From CAXXOK01 sp963678055 (lineage in GTDB: Bacteria; Bacillota; Clostridia; Christensenellales; Aristaeellaceae), in assembly GCA_963678055.1 (NCBI GenBank), contig OY782679.1:1612001-1676000 (forward strand): a stretch of 64,000 bases of DNA, given 5' to 3'. Position 1 is the first letter of the stretch; each line of letters starts with the position of its first letter. Made by a program: the position numbers and the translations under genes. Of the stretch, positions 1-8,394 are shown in pieces. The notes beneath the pieces are model-generated. The model saw nothing but the letters and a program-made list of their open reading frames with translations. It was not told the origin of the DNA and made no database searches.

Positions 1-414
1 CCCGGTCCAAGACAGCATCAAAATCGCGCGGGATGTGAGTGCCGGGTTCATAAAGTTCTGGCCTAAACCGCCAAACAGCTGCTTGACCAAAATCACAGCC
101 AGTACAGACCCGACGGCAGCAAGCCACCACGGAGCGTTGGCCGGAAGGTTATATGCCAGCAGCAAGCCGGTAACAACCGCACTCAAATCCGACACCGTAA
201 CCGGTTGATGGGTTAGTTTTTGATAGACATATTCCGCGGCGATCGCGCTGATGACTGAAACAACAATGAGCATCAGTGCACTGCCACCAAAGAACCAGAC
301 CGCAGCCGCTGCCGCAGGCAGCAATGCGATGACTACATCCAGCATAATGCGCTGCGTAGTCGCCGCATGGTTGTGCAGGTGTGGCGCCGGGGAAACGATT
401 AGTTTTTTCTGCAT
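1..414 (-). CDS. rnfD: Electron transport complex protein RnfD, partial (N-terminal 138 residues)
   Basis: RnfD is a flavin-carrying membrane subunit of the Rnf complex, which couples ferredoxin:NAD+ electron transfer to ion pumping. The visible part starts at ATG 414 with MQKKLIVSPAPHLHN, a typical RnfD N-terminus. Hydrophobic segments follow (LDVVIALLPAAAAAVWFF; ALMLIVVSVISAIAAEYVY; a third around LLLAYNLPANAPWWLAAVG), then GQNFMNPALTSRAIL, a conserved RnfD stretch. The gene runs off the window, so the flavinylated Thr is not visible. Its start lies one base past the rnfC stop, so the two are co-transcribed. The remaining rnf genes should lie beyond the window edge. Confidence 0.9.
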   Translation of the reverse strand, partial: MQKKLIVSPAPHLHNHAATTQRIMLDVVIALLPAAAAAVWFFGGSALMLIVVSVISAIAAEYVYQKLTHQPVTVSDLSAVVTGLLLAYNLPANAPWWLAAVGSVLAVILVKQLFGGLGQNFMNPALTSRAILMLSWTG

Positions 415-415
415 A

Positions 416-1762
416 TCACTTCGCCTCCGCTTTCTGCTGCCGCTGGGCACGCAGTTTGTCCCCGATCACCTTTTTACAGGTTTTGCAGCTTTGTGTCAGG
501 CTGCGCTTGGCCGGGCAGCTCCAGGAGCATGCGCCGCATTCCAGGCAGTTCATCGCGCCGAGTTTCTCGGCTTCGTCGTACCAGCCTTTACGCATCGCCT
601 TATCAATATCAGTTGGGCATAATAACATCGGGCAGACTTCCACGCAGCGTCCGCAGCGTATGCACGCGGTCTCCGGCGCGTTCATCAGCGCTTTTTCAAG
701 CACCGTGATGCCCGAGCAGCCTTTGGTTACGGGAATATCCGTGCGATTGATGGTCACGCCCATCATGGGACCGCCGTAAATCATCATCCTGGCCTGCGGT
801 AACAAGCCTTCAGACGCATCCAAAAGCCACTGTACGGGCGTGCCGACACGCACAAGATAGTTGGCAGGCTTGCCAACAGCGCCGCCGACGGTTACCACGC
901 GGTCGATCAGCGGCATTCCTTCGTAAATAGCGCGGTAGAGCGCATAAGCGCTGCCGACGTTTACAACCAGCACGCCTTTTTCCAGCGGCAGTCCGCCGGT
1001 GCGCACCTTACGCTTGGTGATGGCATACACCAGCTGTTTCTCACCGCCCTGCGGGTAGACAACCGGCAGCGGCGTTACGATAAAGCTGGGGTCGTCCTTG
1101 CAAAGCTCTGTCATCAGCGCAATGGCATCGGGTTTGTTTTTTTCAATCCCGATATAGACTTTGTCTATCCCCATCGCCAGCTGCATGCGTCGCGTGCCTT
1201 CCAGTATCTCCTTGCCCTTAGTCAGCATTAGCTGATGATCAGCAGAGAGATACGGCTCGCATTCCGCGCCATTGACAATCAATGTATCCAGCTTGACTTT
1301 GGGCGGCATCAACTTAACCGAATACGGAAAGGTTGCTCCGCCAAGGCCCACCAGACCCATTTCTTTTGCAAGTTCTGACAGCGAAGCGGCATCGAGCGCT
1401 TCGGGGTTTGCAACCGGATGCAACTCCACCATATCATCTTTAAAATCATTATCGATGATAACGCAAACCGACTGCATGCCGTTTGCCAGTACACATGGCG
1501 CAACATCCACCACAGTGCCGGAGACGCTGGAGTGAATCGAGGAACTTACAAAACTAGCCGGCTCCCCGATCTTCATGCCCATTTTGACGCTGTCGCCCTT
1601 TTTGACCAGCGGCTTTGCAGGCGCGCCGATATGCTGCTGCATCGGAATCGATACACGGGATGGCGGAAGGGTTTCGGTGATTGGCAACGCTGCAGTAAGC
1701 TTTTTGCCGTTCATACCCTCATGCGGATGAATTCCGCCCGGAAACCGAGTATACAGGCTCAT
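416..1762 (-). CDS. rnfC: Electron transport complex protein RnfC
   Basis: RnfC is the peripheral iron-sulfur/flavin subunit of Rnf that docks NADH and passes electrons between ferredoxin and the membrane subunits. The 448-residue protein has the expected N-terminus (GGIHPHEGMNGKKLT), the nucleotide/FMN-binding core (GLGGATFPYSVKL; NGAECEPYLSADHQLM) and two C-terminal 4Fe-4S motifs (CIRCGRCVEVCP and CLECGACSWSCP, with nearby CKTC). The C-terminus is short and lacks the long Ala/Lys-rich tail of proteobacterial RnfC, as is usual in clostridia. The start is ATG 1762 behind AGGAAGG. It heads the rnf operon running off the left edge. I found no convincing promoter in the 111-bp upstream gap. Confidence 0.96.
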   Translation of the reverse strand: MSLYTRFPGGIHPHEGMNGKKLTAALPITETLPPSRVSIPMQQHIGAPAKPLVKKGDSVKMGMKIGEPASFVSSSIHSSVSGTVVDVAPCVLANGMQSVCVIIDNDFKDDMVELHPVANPEALDAASLSELAKEMGLVGLGGATFPYSVKLMPPKVKLDTLIVNGAECEPYLSADHQLMLTKGKEILEGTRRMQLAMGIDKVYIGIEKNKPDAIALMTELCKDDPSFIVTPLPVVYPQGGEKQLVYAITKRKVRTGGLPLEKGVLVVNVGSAYALYRAIYEGMPLIDRVVTVGGAVGKPANYLVRVGTPVQWLLDASEGLLPQARMMIYGGPMMGVTINRTDIPVTKGCSGITVLEKALMNAPETACIRCGRCVEVCPMLLCPTDIDKAMRKGWYDEAEKLGAMNCLECGACSWSCPAKRSLTQSCKTCKKVIGDKLRAQRQQKAEAK

Positions 1763-1873
1763 TCAATTCTGTCCTTCCTAAACAATATAAAGTGTTTTAT
1801 ACAAATAATACCACCGTCTATAGTACCTTAGATTCGATTAAAAATCAAGTTGAGCAGCCATGCCCTTGTAAGC

Positions 1874-2434
1874 CTATGCTATGGGGTTTTCAAGCGTATT
1901 GACTGCGTCAAGCAGTGGTCTCCAGGCCTGCAATAATTTTTCAAGCGTGAACACTGCGTTAGCCGGGCTGGTTGACGGGAGTATGCTCACCGGCATTGTT
2001 GTGATGGGCTGGATATGTTTGCGGTAGAGCTTGCCTGCCGTTTGTCCATTGGCAAAGATTTGCCGTATATCCGTCTTTTGAAGCAGGGACTGGATATCGC
2101 TAAACTGATAAGGCTTTAACGTACTATCTGCGCTGCCGGTGATGGTGCAGTCGGCAACAACATCCCACAGCGCAATGCGATGGGATTGTAAAAACGTAGT
2201 CTTTTCCGGGATCGACCCAGGTACACGGGCCTCAAACAGTGCAGCCAACAGTTTCCAGAAGCGGTTCTGCGGATGGCCGTAGTAAAATGTATTGACTCTG
2301 GACTGAACCGACGGGAACGACCCCAGCACAAGCACTTTGGACTGCGCAGAAAACACCGGGGCAAACGGATGCGAGATCCTAGCCGATTCACTGTTTAGTT
2401 CATGGTTACTCTGTTTCATCATCATTCTTTTCAT
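1874..2434 (-). CDS. DNA-deoxyinosine (hypoxanthine) glycosylase, uracil-DNA glycosylase superfamily
   Basis: This is a base-excision repair enzyme of the family-6 UDG / hypoxanthine-DNA glycosylase type. Diagnostic stretches are LGSFPSVQSR followed by FYYGHPQNRFW (active-site loop with Asn) and the C-terminal LPSTSPAN loop. The mid-protein segment IALWDVVADC is also typical. The reading frame opens at 2449, but that codon lies inside the hairpin ending the hup transcript, so a start at 2434 (MKRMMMKQ) or the adjacent Met codons is more likely. There is no strong ribosome binding site, so the exact start is uncertain. The protein is about 180 residues, normal for the family. Confidence 0.85.
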   Translation of the reverse strand: MKRMMMKQSNHELNSESARISHPFAPVFSAQSKVLVLGSFPSVQSRVNTFYYGHPQNRFWKLLAALFEARVPGSIPEKTTFLQSHRIALWDVVADCTITGSADSTLKPYQFSDIQSLLQKTDIRQIFANGQTAGKLYRKHIQPITTMPVSILPSTSPANAVFTLEKLLQAWRPLLDAVNTLENPIA

Positions 2435-2438
2435 AAAG

Positions 2439-2465
2439 AACGCCCGCATATGCTATGCGGGCGTT
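2439..2465 (-). terminator. Hairpin terminator downstream of hup
   Basis: A perfect 12-bp stem (AACGCCCGCATA / TATGCGGGCGTT) with a 3-nt loop lies 18 bp past the hup stop. The T tract is weak (CTTTAT), so termination may be partial with read-through into the glycosylase gene. Confidence 0.65.
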
Positions 2466-2482
2466 TAATGGACTGTGTATGA

Positions 2483-2755
2483 TTAGTTGACGCTGTCCTT
2501 GAGGCCTTTGCCTGCTTTGAAAACGGGCGCTTTGGAAGCGGCAATTTTGATCTGTTCGCCGGTGCGGGGGTTCCTGGCAACGCGCGCAGGACGATTGCGA
2601 ACCTCAAAAGAGCCAAAGCCAACGATCTGAACTTTGTCGCCTTCTTTGAGAGCGGCTGCGATGACGTCGGTCACGGCGCTGAGCGCTTTTTCCGCGTCTT
2701 TCTTGGTAAATCCGGTCTGTTTCACGATGGCTGCGGTTAATTCAGCTTTGTTCAT
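2483..2755 (-). CDS. hup: DNA-binding protein HU
   Basis: HU is the nucleoid-associated dimer that bends DNA non-specifically. The 90-residue protein is full length. It has MNKAELTAAIVKQTGFTKKDA at the start, the core IVGFGSFEVR, and the DNA-binding beta-arm with RNPRTGEQIKI. The start is fixed by AGGAGG six to eight bases before ATG 2755. Upstream mazG lies 67 bp away on the same strand, an arrangement common in Firmicutes. Confidence 0.98.
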   Translation of the reverse strand: MNKAELTAAIVKQTGFTKKDAEKALSAVTDVIAAALKEGDKVQIVGFGSFEVRNRPARVARNPRTGEQIKIAASKAPVFKAGKGLKDSVN

Positions 2756-2822
2756 GTGATAGATCCTCCTTATTTGTGATTATGCAAGGTTTACGCTGGT
2801 TTTTCCAGCAGAAAAGCGCAAA

Positions 2823-4280
2823 TCAATCTTCATCGTTCATGGAAATGTGCTTCTCTTCGTTCCAGTATACATCCATTTCGCTCAAAGTCAAGTCCTCCAT
2901 TGATTTTCCTTCACTTCGCACCCTGTTTTCAAGCCCCCGGAAACGGCGAATGAATTTGTCCGTGGCGGCGTAAAGTGCGATGTCCGGATTCACGCCGGAC
3001 AGTCTGCACACATTGATGACTGAAAAGAGCAAATCTCCAAGTTCTTCCTCGGTATCGGTGCCCTCATTCAGGCACTGCAGAACCTCGGCAGTCTCTTCGG
3101 TAATCTTGTCCAGTGCGGAGCGGGCGTCCGGGAAGTCAAACCCAACTTTAGCGGCTTTGTGCTGCACTTTGGATGCACGCATGGCGGCACTTAAGCCTAT
3201 AGATACATTGTCCATTGCGGCGGCAACTGAATCAATGCCGCGTTGTTTACGCTTAATGCTTTCCCAATTATCCAGCACCTGTGACGCGGTATCCGCCTTA
3301 ACGGTGCCAAATACATGCGGGTGACGCTCAATGAGTTTCGCGGTCACGGCTGTGGTGACATCCGGCAGGGTGAACTCACCGCACTGGTCCGCAATCACCG
3401 CATGGAAGATCACCTGCAAAAGCACATCGCCGATTTCCTCACACATATGCTCGGTATCCTGCTCTCTGGCGGCTTCGATAAACTCATAGCTCTCTTCCAG
3501 CAGGTTGGGTAGCAAGCTTTCATGGGTTTGCTCCTGGTCCCAAGGGCACCCGCCCTTGCCGCGCAGGCGGCGCATGACGGCACATAGATCATCCGTGCTG
3601 AAGCGTTTGCGCGCTTCCAGTGGCTGAGCGGTATAGAGAACTGCCGTTAAGTGATCGTAGTGTTCCTGCCGGTCCAAGTCATACAGCGGGATTCTGCGCA
3701 GCGTTAAGCCACCGTCTTCATCGCCTGTAAACACGCATACATCCGTATCGTCTGCCAGCAGCTGCATCAGCTTGATTTTGCAGGCACCTGCGCAAGTTTG
3801 CGAATGCAGTTCCGACAGAAAAAGAGAGTTGCGGGGTGAGAATGTATCGCCTGACAGAAATCCCTCAGCCGACGACAGGCGAATGCTTTGCATATCTGCC
3901 TGTGCCAGTGTCATGCAGCGTACCGCATGGCTGATACCGGGCAGAATTGTAATCGTATCTCTGTCGGGTGTTATCTCCAGCAGCGCTGCAACGGTTGTGT
4001 CAAGCGTCGCATCCGCAACAACATACAGCGTTTCTTTTTCACGCGCTGCTTGTACCAAGTGCTTTGCCGCCGCTTGATTGAACTGATCAAACGTCTCCGC
4101 CTGATCATACAACGCGTCCAGTGCTTCAAACGCAATCCCGCGCTGCGTTAAGTACTGCGCCACCGGATGACGCGCCGTTCGTAGGATAATTGAATTTCCG
4201 GTTTCCAGGCTATCCAAAGCGGCTTTGGACAGCAGATTGATATCGCCTGTAGATACCGAAACAATGGTCAGTTGATACAA
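2823..4280 (-). CDS. mazG: MazG-family nucleoside triphosphate pyrophosphohydrolase fused to a tetrapyrrole-methylase-like domain (YabN type)
   Basis: Of 485 residues, about 1-220 resemble the SAM-dependent tetrapyrrole (corrin/porphyrin) methylase fold (MYQLTIVSVSTGDINLL; ITILPGISHAVRCMTLAQAD). About 225-485 are MazG: LRGKGGCPWDQEQTHESLLP, then EESYEFIEA and EEIGDVLLQVIFHA, which supply the acidic metal ligands. MazG hydrolyses (d)NTPs and removes non-canonical nucleotides. This two-domain fusion is the usual Bacillus/Clostridium YabN form. The start is TTG 4280 behind GGAGG with 8-nt spacing. It lies 14 bp after the flippase gene, so the two are probably one transcription unit. Confidence 0.95.
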   Translation of the reverse strand: MYQLTIVSVSTGDINLLSKAALDSLETGNSIILRTARHPVAQYLTQRGIAFEALDALYDQAETFDQFNQAAAKHLVQAAREKETLYVVADATLDTTVAALLEITPDRDTITILPGISHAVRCMTLAQADMQSIRLSSAEGFLSGDTFSPRNSLFLSELHSQTCAGACKIKLMQLLADDTDVCVFTGDEDGGLTLRRIPLYDLDRQEHYDHLTAVLYTAQPLEARKRFSTDDLCAVMRRLRGKGGCPWDQEQTHESLLPNLLEESYEFIEAAREQDTEHMCEEIGDVLLQVIFHAVIADQCGEFTLPDVTTAVTAKLIERHPHVFGTVKADTASQVLDNWESIKRKQRGIDSVAAAMDNVSIGLSAAMRASKVQHKAAKVGFDFPDARSALDKITEETAEVLQCLNEGTDTEEELGDLLFSVINVCRLSGVNPDIALYAATDKFIRRFRGLENRVRSEGKSMEDLTLSEMDVYWNEEKHISMNDED

Positions 4281-4294
4281 TGGTACAGCCTCCG

Positions 4295-5890
4295 TTATCG
4301 TTTAATCTTGCGGTACAGCATCATGAATTCATCCTTAGTAAGCGAACCGATCAGAATTGATACCCCGCCATACACAATCGCGCCGATGAGGATCAGAGCG
4401 AAGGTAATCAGCCTTGTCTCCGGCAGTATCATCATCAACCCGTATAGGACTGCGGCCATCACGACCGATGCCAGCAACGGTTTCAGGAAAATCGGTACCG
4501 GCTGCAGTTTCAGGCCGGTGTACTTATGCACAAAGTAGAGGTTTGGTACCATGCTGACACCGTAACACACCAGCGACCCGATACTTGCGCCCAGAATATT
4601 GATGGATGGTATGGCGATCAGGAAATAGTTAATCAGTACTTTCAGGCCCACGCCGACCAGCAGCGTATACATGGGTATGCGTTGCTTGTGCATGCCCTGC
4701 AGAATGCCGCTGGTGGCCTGTACAACCGTGAACAGGATGATGGTATAGCTTGAAAATGAAAGCAGTTGTGCGGTTTGCTGCAACGCTTCCGGCGAGGAAA
4801 ACGGGTATACGGCCGCCAGAATCGGCTCGGCCAGAATGCTCATGCCGAAGCTGCACGGCAACCCTAGAATAAATGCCATCCGTAGCCCTGCAAACGTAGA
4901 GCGTTTGACCGCAGCGGAATCCCCCTTGGCCATGTTCGCAGATATTGCCGGCACCATGCTCATAGAAATTGCAAGCGCCAACGCTGTAGGCACATTGATC
5001 AGCGTGATAACATACCCGGAAAACCGCCCGTACATGGCCCGGGCCACATCGCGCAGGATGCCCGCACCACCGACCAATCGGGTGACGATCATGCCGGAGT
5101 CGATAAACGCCGCCAGCGGTATGATACTCGCGCCGATGGTGATGGGTATCGCCAGCGTAAGCAGTTTCTTTGTAATCTCGGAAGGCGACTGCAAGCCAAT
5201 TTCGGGGTTTTGTACTAAACTATCGTTTTCCTGCCGCCTGCGGCGGTAAACGATGTACATGTATAGCAGCGCAACCGCTTCGGCCAGCGAGGTGCCCAGC
5301 AGCGCACCGGCAGCCGCGTAACCGATGTTGATACCTTCCACGCCGTCCATCCCGGTACGAGCCCCCAACCAGGCCAGTGGCAGCGCGATGATGATTTTAC
5401 CGATGGATTCAATCAGCTGGCTGAATGCAGTCGGTCGCATATCGTGCTGGCCTTGCATATAGCCGCGAAACGCGCTCATGATGCACACAATGGCAACCGA
5501 CGGCGCAATGGCCGCAAAGCCGGATACCGTAAGCGGATCGCCTACGCGGCTTGCCAAAAACGTACGAAACGCAATCATCAGCACCGTACCGACAATACCG
5601 ACCACCGTTAGTATGATCAGCGCGTATTTGAGCGTACGGCGGGTGTTGAGGATATCGTCTTTCACCAGATTAAAGCTGACAATACGGCTGATCGCCACCG
5701 GCAAACCAGCAGACGAGATCGTCAGCAACAGCGCATAGGTCGGAAATATCAGCTGATATGTACCCATACCCTGATCGCCAATCAGCCAGGCCAGCGGAAT
5801 ACGGTATAGCACAGCTATCAGCTTGCAAATCAACCCTGTAATACCAAGCACCGTGACGCCGCCGATGACGGACTGTTGTTTCGTGCTCAA
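4295..5890 (-). CDS. SpoVB/MurJ-like polysaccharide or lipid-linked precursor flippase (MATE/MOP superfamily)
   Basis: A 531-residue multi-pass membrane protein of the PST/SpoVB group, with about 14 predicted helices. Family-like features include the N-terminal VTVLGITGLICKLIAVLYRIPLA and the segment GDQGMGTYQLIFPTYALLL. Members flip lipid-linked peptidoglycan precursors or polysaccharides; B. subtilis SpoVB acts in spore cortex formation, and which role applies here is not determinable. The frame extends upstream to 5977, but that region contains the PrsA-like gene's terminator. TTG 5890 has GGAGG at 7-nt spacing and gives the family N-terminus LSTKQQSVIGG, so I use it. Confidence 0.88.
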   Translation of the reverse strand: MSTKQQSVIGGVTVLGITGLICKLIAVLYRIPLAWLIGDQGMGTYQLIFPTYALLLTISSAGLPVAISRIVSFNLVKDDILNTRRTLKYALIILTVVGIVGTVLMIAFRTFLASRVGDPLTVSGFAAIAPSVAIVCIMSAFRGYMQGQHDMRPTAFSQLIESIGKIIIALPLAWLGARTGMDGVEGINIGYAAAGALLGTSLAEAVALLYMYIVYRRRRQENDSLVQNPEIGLQSPSEITKKLLTLAIPITIGASIIPLAAFIDSGMIVTRLVGGAGILRDVARAMYGRFSGYVITLINVPTALALAISMSMVPAISANMAKGDSAAVKRSTFAGLRMAFILGLPCSFGMSILAEPILAAVYPFSSPEALQQTAQLLSFSSYTIILFTVVQATSGILQGMHKQRIPMYTLLVGVGLKVLINYFLIAIPSINILGASIGSLVCYGVSMVPNLYFVHKYTGLKLQPVPIFLKPLLASVVMAAVLYGLMMILPETRLITFALILIGAIVYGGVSILIGSLTKDEFMMLYRKIKR

Positions 5891-5962
5891 TTGATTGCCT
5901 CCAACCACATTTTCCGTCTTATTATAGCAGATATTTATCCCGTGTGGACAGTTCCGGCGTGT

Positions 5963-5992
5963 AAAAAAGCGCTTCACATACTGTGAAGCGCT
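5963..5992 (-). terminator. Rho-independent terminator after the PrsA-like gene
   Basis: An 11-bp stem (AGCGCTTCACA / TGTGAAGCGCT) with a 3-nt loop is followed on the minus strand by TTTTTAC. It lies 18 bp past the PrsA-like stop at 6011. Confidence 0.85.
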
Positions 5993-6010
5993 GTGATCGT
6001 TATGCTTTCG

Positions 6011-7378
6011 TTAATCGTTCAGCTTGTCCAGATAGATGGTCGCATCGGCATCGGTGACCCACTGGCTGACGGTTTCGTTATACACGGTGGTTTGTTTTTC
6101 AGTCAGCATCTTTTCGGCAATTTCATCATGAATCGAGCTCAGGGGAACTTTGCCGTCATCCAGATCGCTGGCATATTGCACAAAGTGCACGCCGTAGTTG
6201 GTGCGGAACGGCGGAGAAATCTCGCCAATCGTTTGCAGCAGCATAGACTGGGTAACAAACTCTTCGACATAGGTTGTCAGGCCAAGGCAAACCAGGTAGC
6301 CCTGGGATTTCTGCGGCTCGGTCATCATACCGGTATCTTCGCCATAAACCTCAAGCAAAGCATCAAATTCCTTGCCTTCATCAATCTTTGCCTGCACCTC
6401 AGCAACCTTGTCTTCAATTGCGCCGTACGCAGTGACCGTCAGTTCCTCTACCTGGGCAGTCAGATCTTCGATCTCAGCCGTTAGGCTTTCCTGCTGGGCC
6501 AGAAGCTCCGTGCGGCTCTGCTTTTCTTCATCGGTATCGGCAGTCGGATCTTCCGGCAGGTCTGCCAGCGCTGTCTCAATCGAGCTAAGGCTGTTTTGGT
6601 CGTCGGACAGCATGTTGGTCAGGTTGCTCAGCTGTGTTCTATCCTCATCGCTGATTTTAATCAGCAAATTCTTCACATAGCGATAATCGTGAGGATGGAA
6701 GTAGATAATTTCGCCGTTGTTCACATCGGCGGCATACTGGGTCAGATCTTCTGCATAGGCAGCCATCTGGCGACCCAGACCCTCGTTATAGTTGGCGGTA
6801 ATATCATCTTCCGAAACCGAAACATCTTCAACAGCCTTTGCTCTCAGCCGCGAAAGTTCTTCTGTCTTCTTGTTTTGCTCTATCAGCTCATCTTTGGTGC
6901 TGTAGCCAAGGGTAACAAGCTGTTCTTCAACCGCTGCATCCAGTGCTTCACCGGTTAGATCAGTCCCGTCAAAGTACTGCGATTTGACCGTTTCCAAATA
7001 CCCGGTATAGGTATCTTCGGCTTTCTGGGTCAGCGCAGCCAGTTCCTCGTCGGTAAACTGATCCAGGCCATATTCGGCAATCTTTTGATCGGTCACGGCT
7101 TCTTGAATCAGGGAGTTGATCGCTGATTCCTGCGCAGATGCGATAGCATCGGCATCGGTGCGATCGTAAGGATAGCCGTAGAGGCTGTACATGTATTCCT
7201 GATAATCCAGAATGTTCTCTGTGGTTTGTTTAACGACGGACTTAACGAAAGTCTCACCCGCCACCTCAATAATCACGGTTTGGGCGTCCACCGCTTCATC
7301 CTTAATAACCAGGCCGCAGCCGGCTGTCACGGAGACGATAAAAGCCATTAGAACCACCAAAATCGCATACTTGCGCAT
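6011..7378 (-). CDS. PrsA/SurA-like secreted foldase with an interrupted parvulin domain, probable lipoprotein
   Basis: A 455-residue exported protein. The signal peptide ends at VTAGC (Cys21), a weak lipobox. Residues about 35-230 are a helical SurA-N-like chaperone region. A parvulin-type peptidyl-prolyl isomerase domain starts near 234 (YVKNLLIKI) and resumes near 330 (GKEFDALLEVYGEDTG; PPFRTNYGVHFVQY). Between them sits a ~75-residue Glu/Leu/Asp-rich predicted coiled coil, unusual for a parvulin domain. PrsA-type proteins assist folding of exported proteins at the outer face of the membrane. The neighbouring signal peptidase I gene fits such a role. Catalytic activity of the isomerase is uncertain. 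Confidence 0.82.
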   Translation of the reverse strand: MRKYAILVVLMAFIVSVTAGCGLVIKDEAVDAQTVIIEVAGETFVKSVVKQTTENILDYQEYMYSLYGYPYDRTDADAIASAQESAINSLIQEAVTDQKIAEYGLDQFTDEELAALTQKAEDTYTGYLETVKSQYFDGTDLTGEALDAAVEEQLVTLGYSTKDELIEQNKKTEELSRLRAKAVEDVSVSEDDITANYNEGLGRQMAAYAEDLTQYAADVNNGEIIYFHPHDYRYVKNLLIKISDEDRTQLSNLTNMLSDDQNSLSSIETALADLPEDPTADTDEEKQSRTELLAQQESLTAEIEDLTAQVEELTVTAYGAIEDKVAEVQAKIDEGKEFDALLEVYGEDTGMMTEPQKSQGYLVCLGLTTYVEEFVTQSMLLQTIGEISPPFRTNYGVHFVQYASDLDDGKVPLSSIHDEIAEKMLTEKQTTVYNETVSQWVTDADATIYLDKLND

Positions 7379-7422
7379 TATACAGGTCTCTCCTTATTGT
7401 GTCTATTTTTCTACGCCAGCGT

Positions 7423-7451
7423 ATTATACAGAATTTCCGCTCAATGGGCAA
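7423..7451 (-). promoter_or_regulatory. Sigma-A-type promoter for the PrsA-like gene
   Basis: On the minus strand TTGCCC (7446-7451) is followed after 17 bp by a consensus TATAAT (7423-7428), about 45 bp ahead of the ATG at 7378. It separates the foldase gene from the lepB unit. Confidence 0.6.
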
Positions 7452-7452
7452 G

Positions 7453-8043
7453 CTATTCGATGTTTCGCATGCTATCAAATGGGAAGAATACATAGCGTAC
7501 ATGCCCGCGTATCTGGTCTCGTGTCAGCGTACCCACGCTGGAGGACCGGCTGTCGCGGCTATTGTCGCGATTATCCCCCATCACGAAAAACTCGTCCGGG
7601 CCCATGGTTCTGGCCGGCATATTGGCATAAAATGCACCATCGTTCCTCTCCGGGGTGAGGTAGGTTTCCGGCTGTGCTTCTCCGTTGATGTATACCGTAT
7701 GATCGATAATCTCAATGGTATCACCCGGCATGGCAATCAGGCGTTTGACATAGTTTTTCGTGCTTTCGGGATATTTACAGATGACCACATCTCCGTTTTC
7801 CGGCTCCCCGAAGACATAGTCAAACTTCGTTACAAACATCATCTCGCGGTCGTGCAGGGTATCCCGCATGCTGTTGCCGTCTACGATGACGGGCTCGAAC
7901 ACGAACCCACGAATACAAAGCGCAATAATGACAGCGGAACCGAGTGTCAGTATCCAGCTGATCGTTTCTTTGATGATCAATTTTCGTTTCTCTTCCCGTG
8001 TCATCTCGGAGAATTTTTTCTTAGGCTTTCTAGTCTTGGCCAC
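7453..8043 (-). CDS. lepB: Signal peptidase I
   Basis: Type I signal peptidase that cleaves Sec/Tat signal peptides at the outer membrane face. The 196-residue protein has one N-terminal membrane helix (ISWILTLGSAVIIALCIRGF) preceded by a Lys/Arg-rich segment. The catalytic Ser is in VDGNSMRDTL and the general-base Lys in YVKRLIAMPGD. Box E (FFVMGDNRDNSRDSR) is complete. It is a bacterial-type Ser/Lys enzyme, in contrast to the Ser/His SipW-type enzyme elsewhere in the window. The GTG start at 8043 overlaps the upstream TAG stop (TAGTG), so translation is probably coupled to the DUF951 gene. Confidence 0.96.
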   Translation of the reverse strand: MAKTRKPKKKFSEMTREEKRKLIIKETISWILTLGSAVIIALCIRGFVFEPVIVDGNSMRDTLHDREMMFVTKFDYVFGEPENGDVVICKYPESTKNYVKRLIAMPGDTIEIIDHTVYINGEAQPETYLTPERNDGAFYANMPARTMGPDEFFVMGDNRDNSRDSRSSSVGTLTRDQIRGHVRYVFFPFDSMRNIE

Positions 8044-8282
8044 TAAGGTCGTCTCCCTTCGTTTTGCATCAGCTTCAATGATTCGGCTTCAGGCACCGGC
8101 CCTGCCTGCAGAACCTTTTTTCTGCGTTTAACGAACACAGACCGGTCCAGCATGACAATTCTGCCGCAGCCAAGGCATTTGATTTTAACATCGGCTCCAA
8201 TACGAATCACTTTCCACTGGTCACTGCCGCAGGGGTGTGTTTTTCGCATTTGCACGACATCATCCAAACGGATCTCGTCCAT
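8043..8282 (-). CDS. DUF951 family protein
   Basis: A short (79-residue) protein of a widespread Firmicutes family of unknown function. The family core is clear: IRLDDVVQMRKTHPCGS, then DVKIKCLGCGRIVML with a CxxC pair. Two in-frame ATG codons adjoin; the second, at 8282, has the better spacing from AGGAGG. In many Firmicutes this gene sits elsewhere; here it is the first gene of a two-gene unit with lepB. Confidence 0.9.
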   Translation of the reverse strand: MDEIRLDDVVQMRKTHPCGSDQWKVIRIGADVKIKCLGCGRIVMLDRSVFVKRRKKVLQAGPVPEAESLKLMQNEGRRP

Positions 8283-8315
8283 CATTGCCTCCTGTATTGC
8301 GCTTAGCTATGGAAC

Positions 8316-8344
8316 ATTATACAACCCAAACTGTAAAGAAACAA
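8316..8344 (-). promoter_or_regulatory. Promoter for DUF951-lepB
   Basis: Minus-strand TTGTTT (8339-8344) and TATAAT (8316-8321) are separated by 17 bp. The -35 overlaps the base of the gltD terminator hairpin. Confidence 0.55.
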
Positions 8345-8377
8345 GCCGCCGAAACGGATTTCCGCTTCCACGGCTTG
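8332..8377 (-). terminator. Terminator of the gltBD operon
   Basis: A long hairpin with outer stem CAAGCCG/CGGCTTG and inner stem GAAGCGGA/TCCGTTTC (one wobble pair) is followed on the minus strand by TTTCTTTAC. It lies 18 bp past the gltD stop. Confidence 0.8.
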
Positions 8378-8394
8378 TAACATTTTTACAGTGC

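Noticed and set aside
1763..1873. Promoter for rnfC in the upstream gap
   Set aside because: Several TATA-like hexamers exist, but none has an acceptable -35 at 16-18 bp.
5891..5977. N-terminal extension of the SpoVB-like protein from 5977
   Set aside because: The segment covers the neighbouring terminator and reads as a basic, non-family peptide; TTG 5890 has GGAGG at 7 nt.
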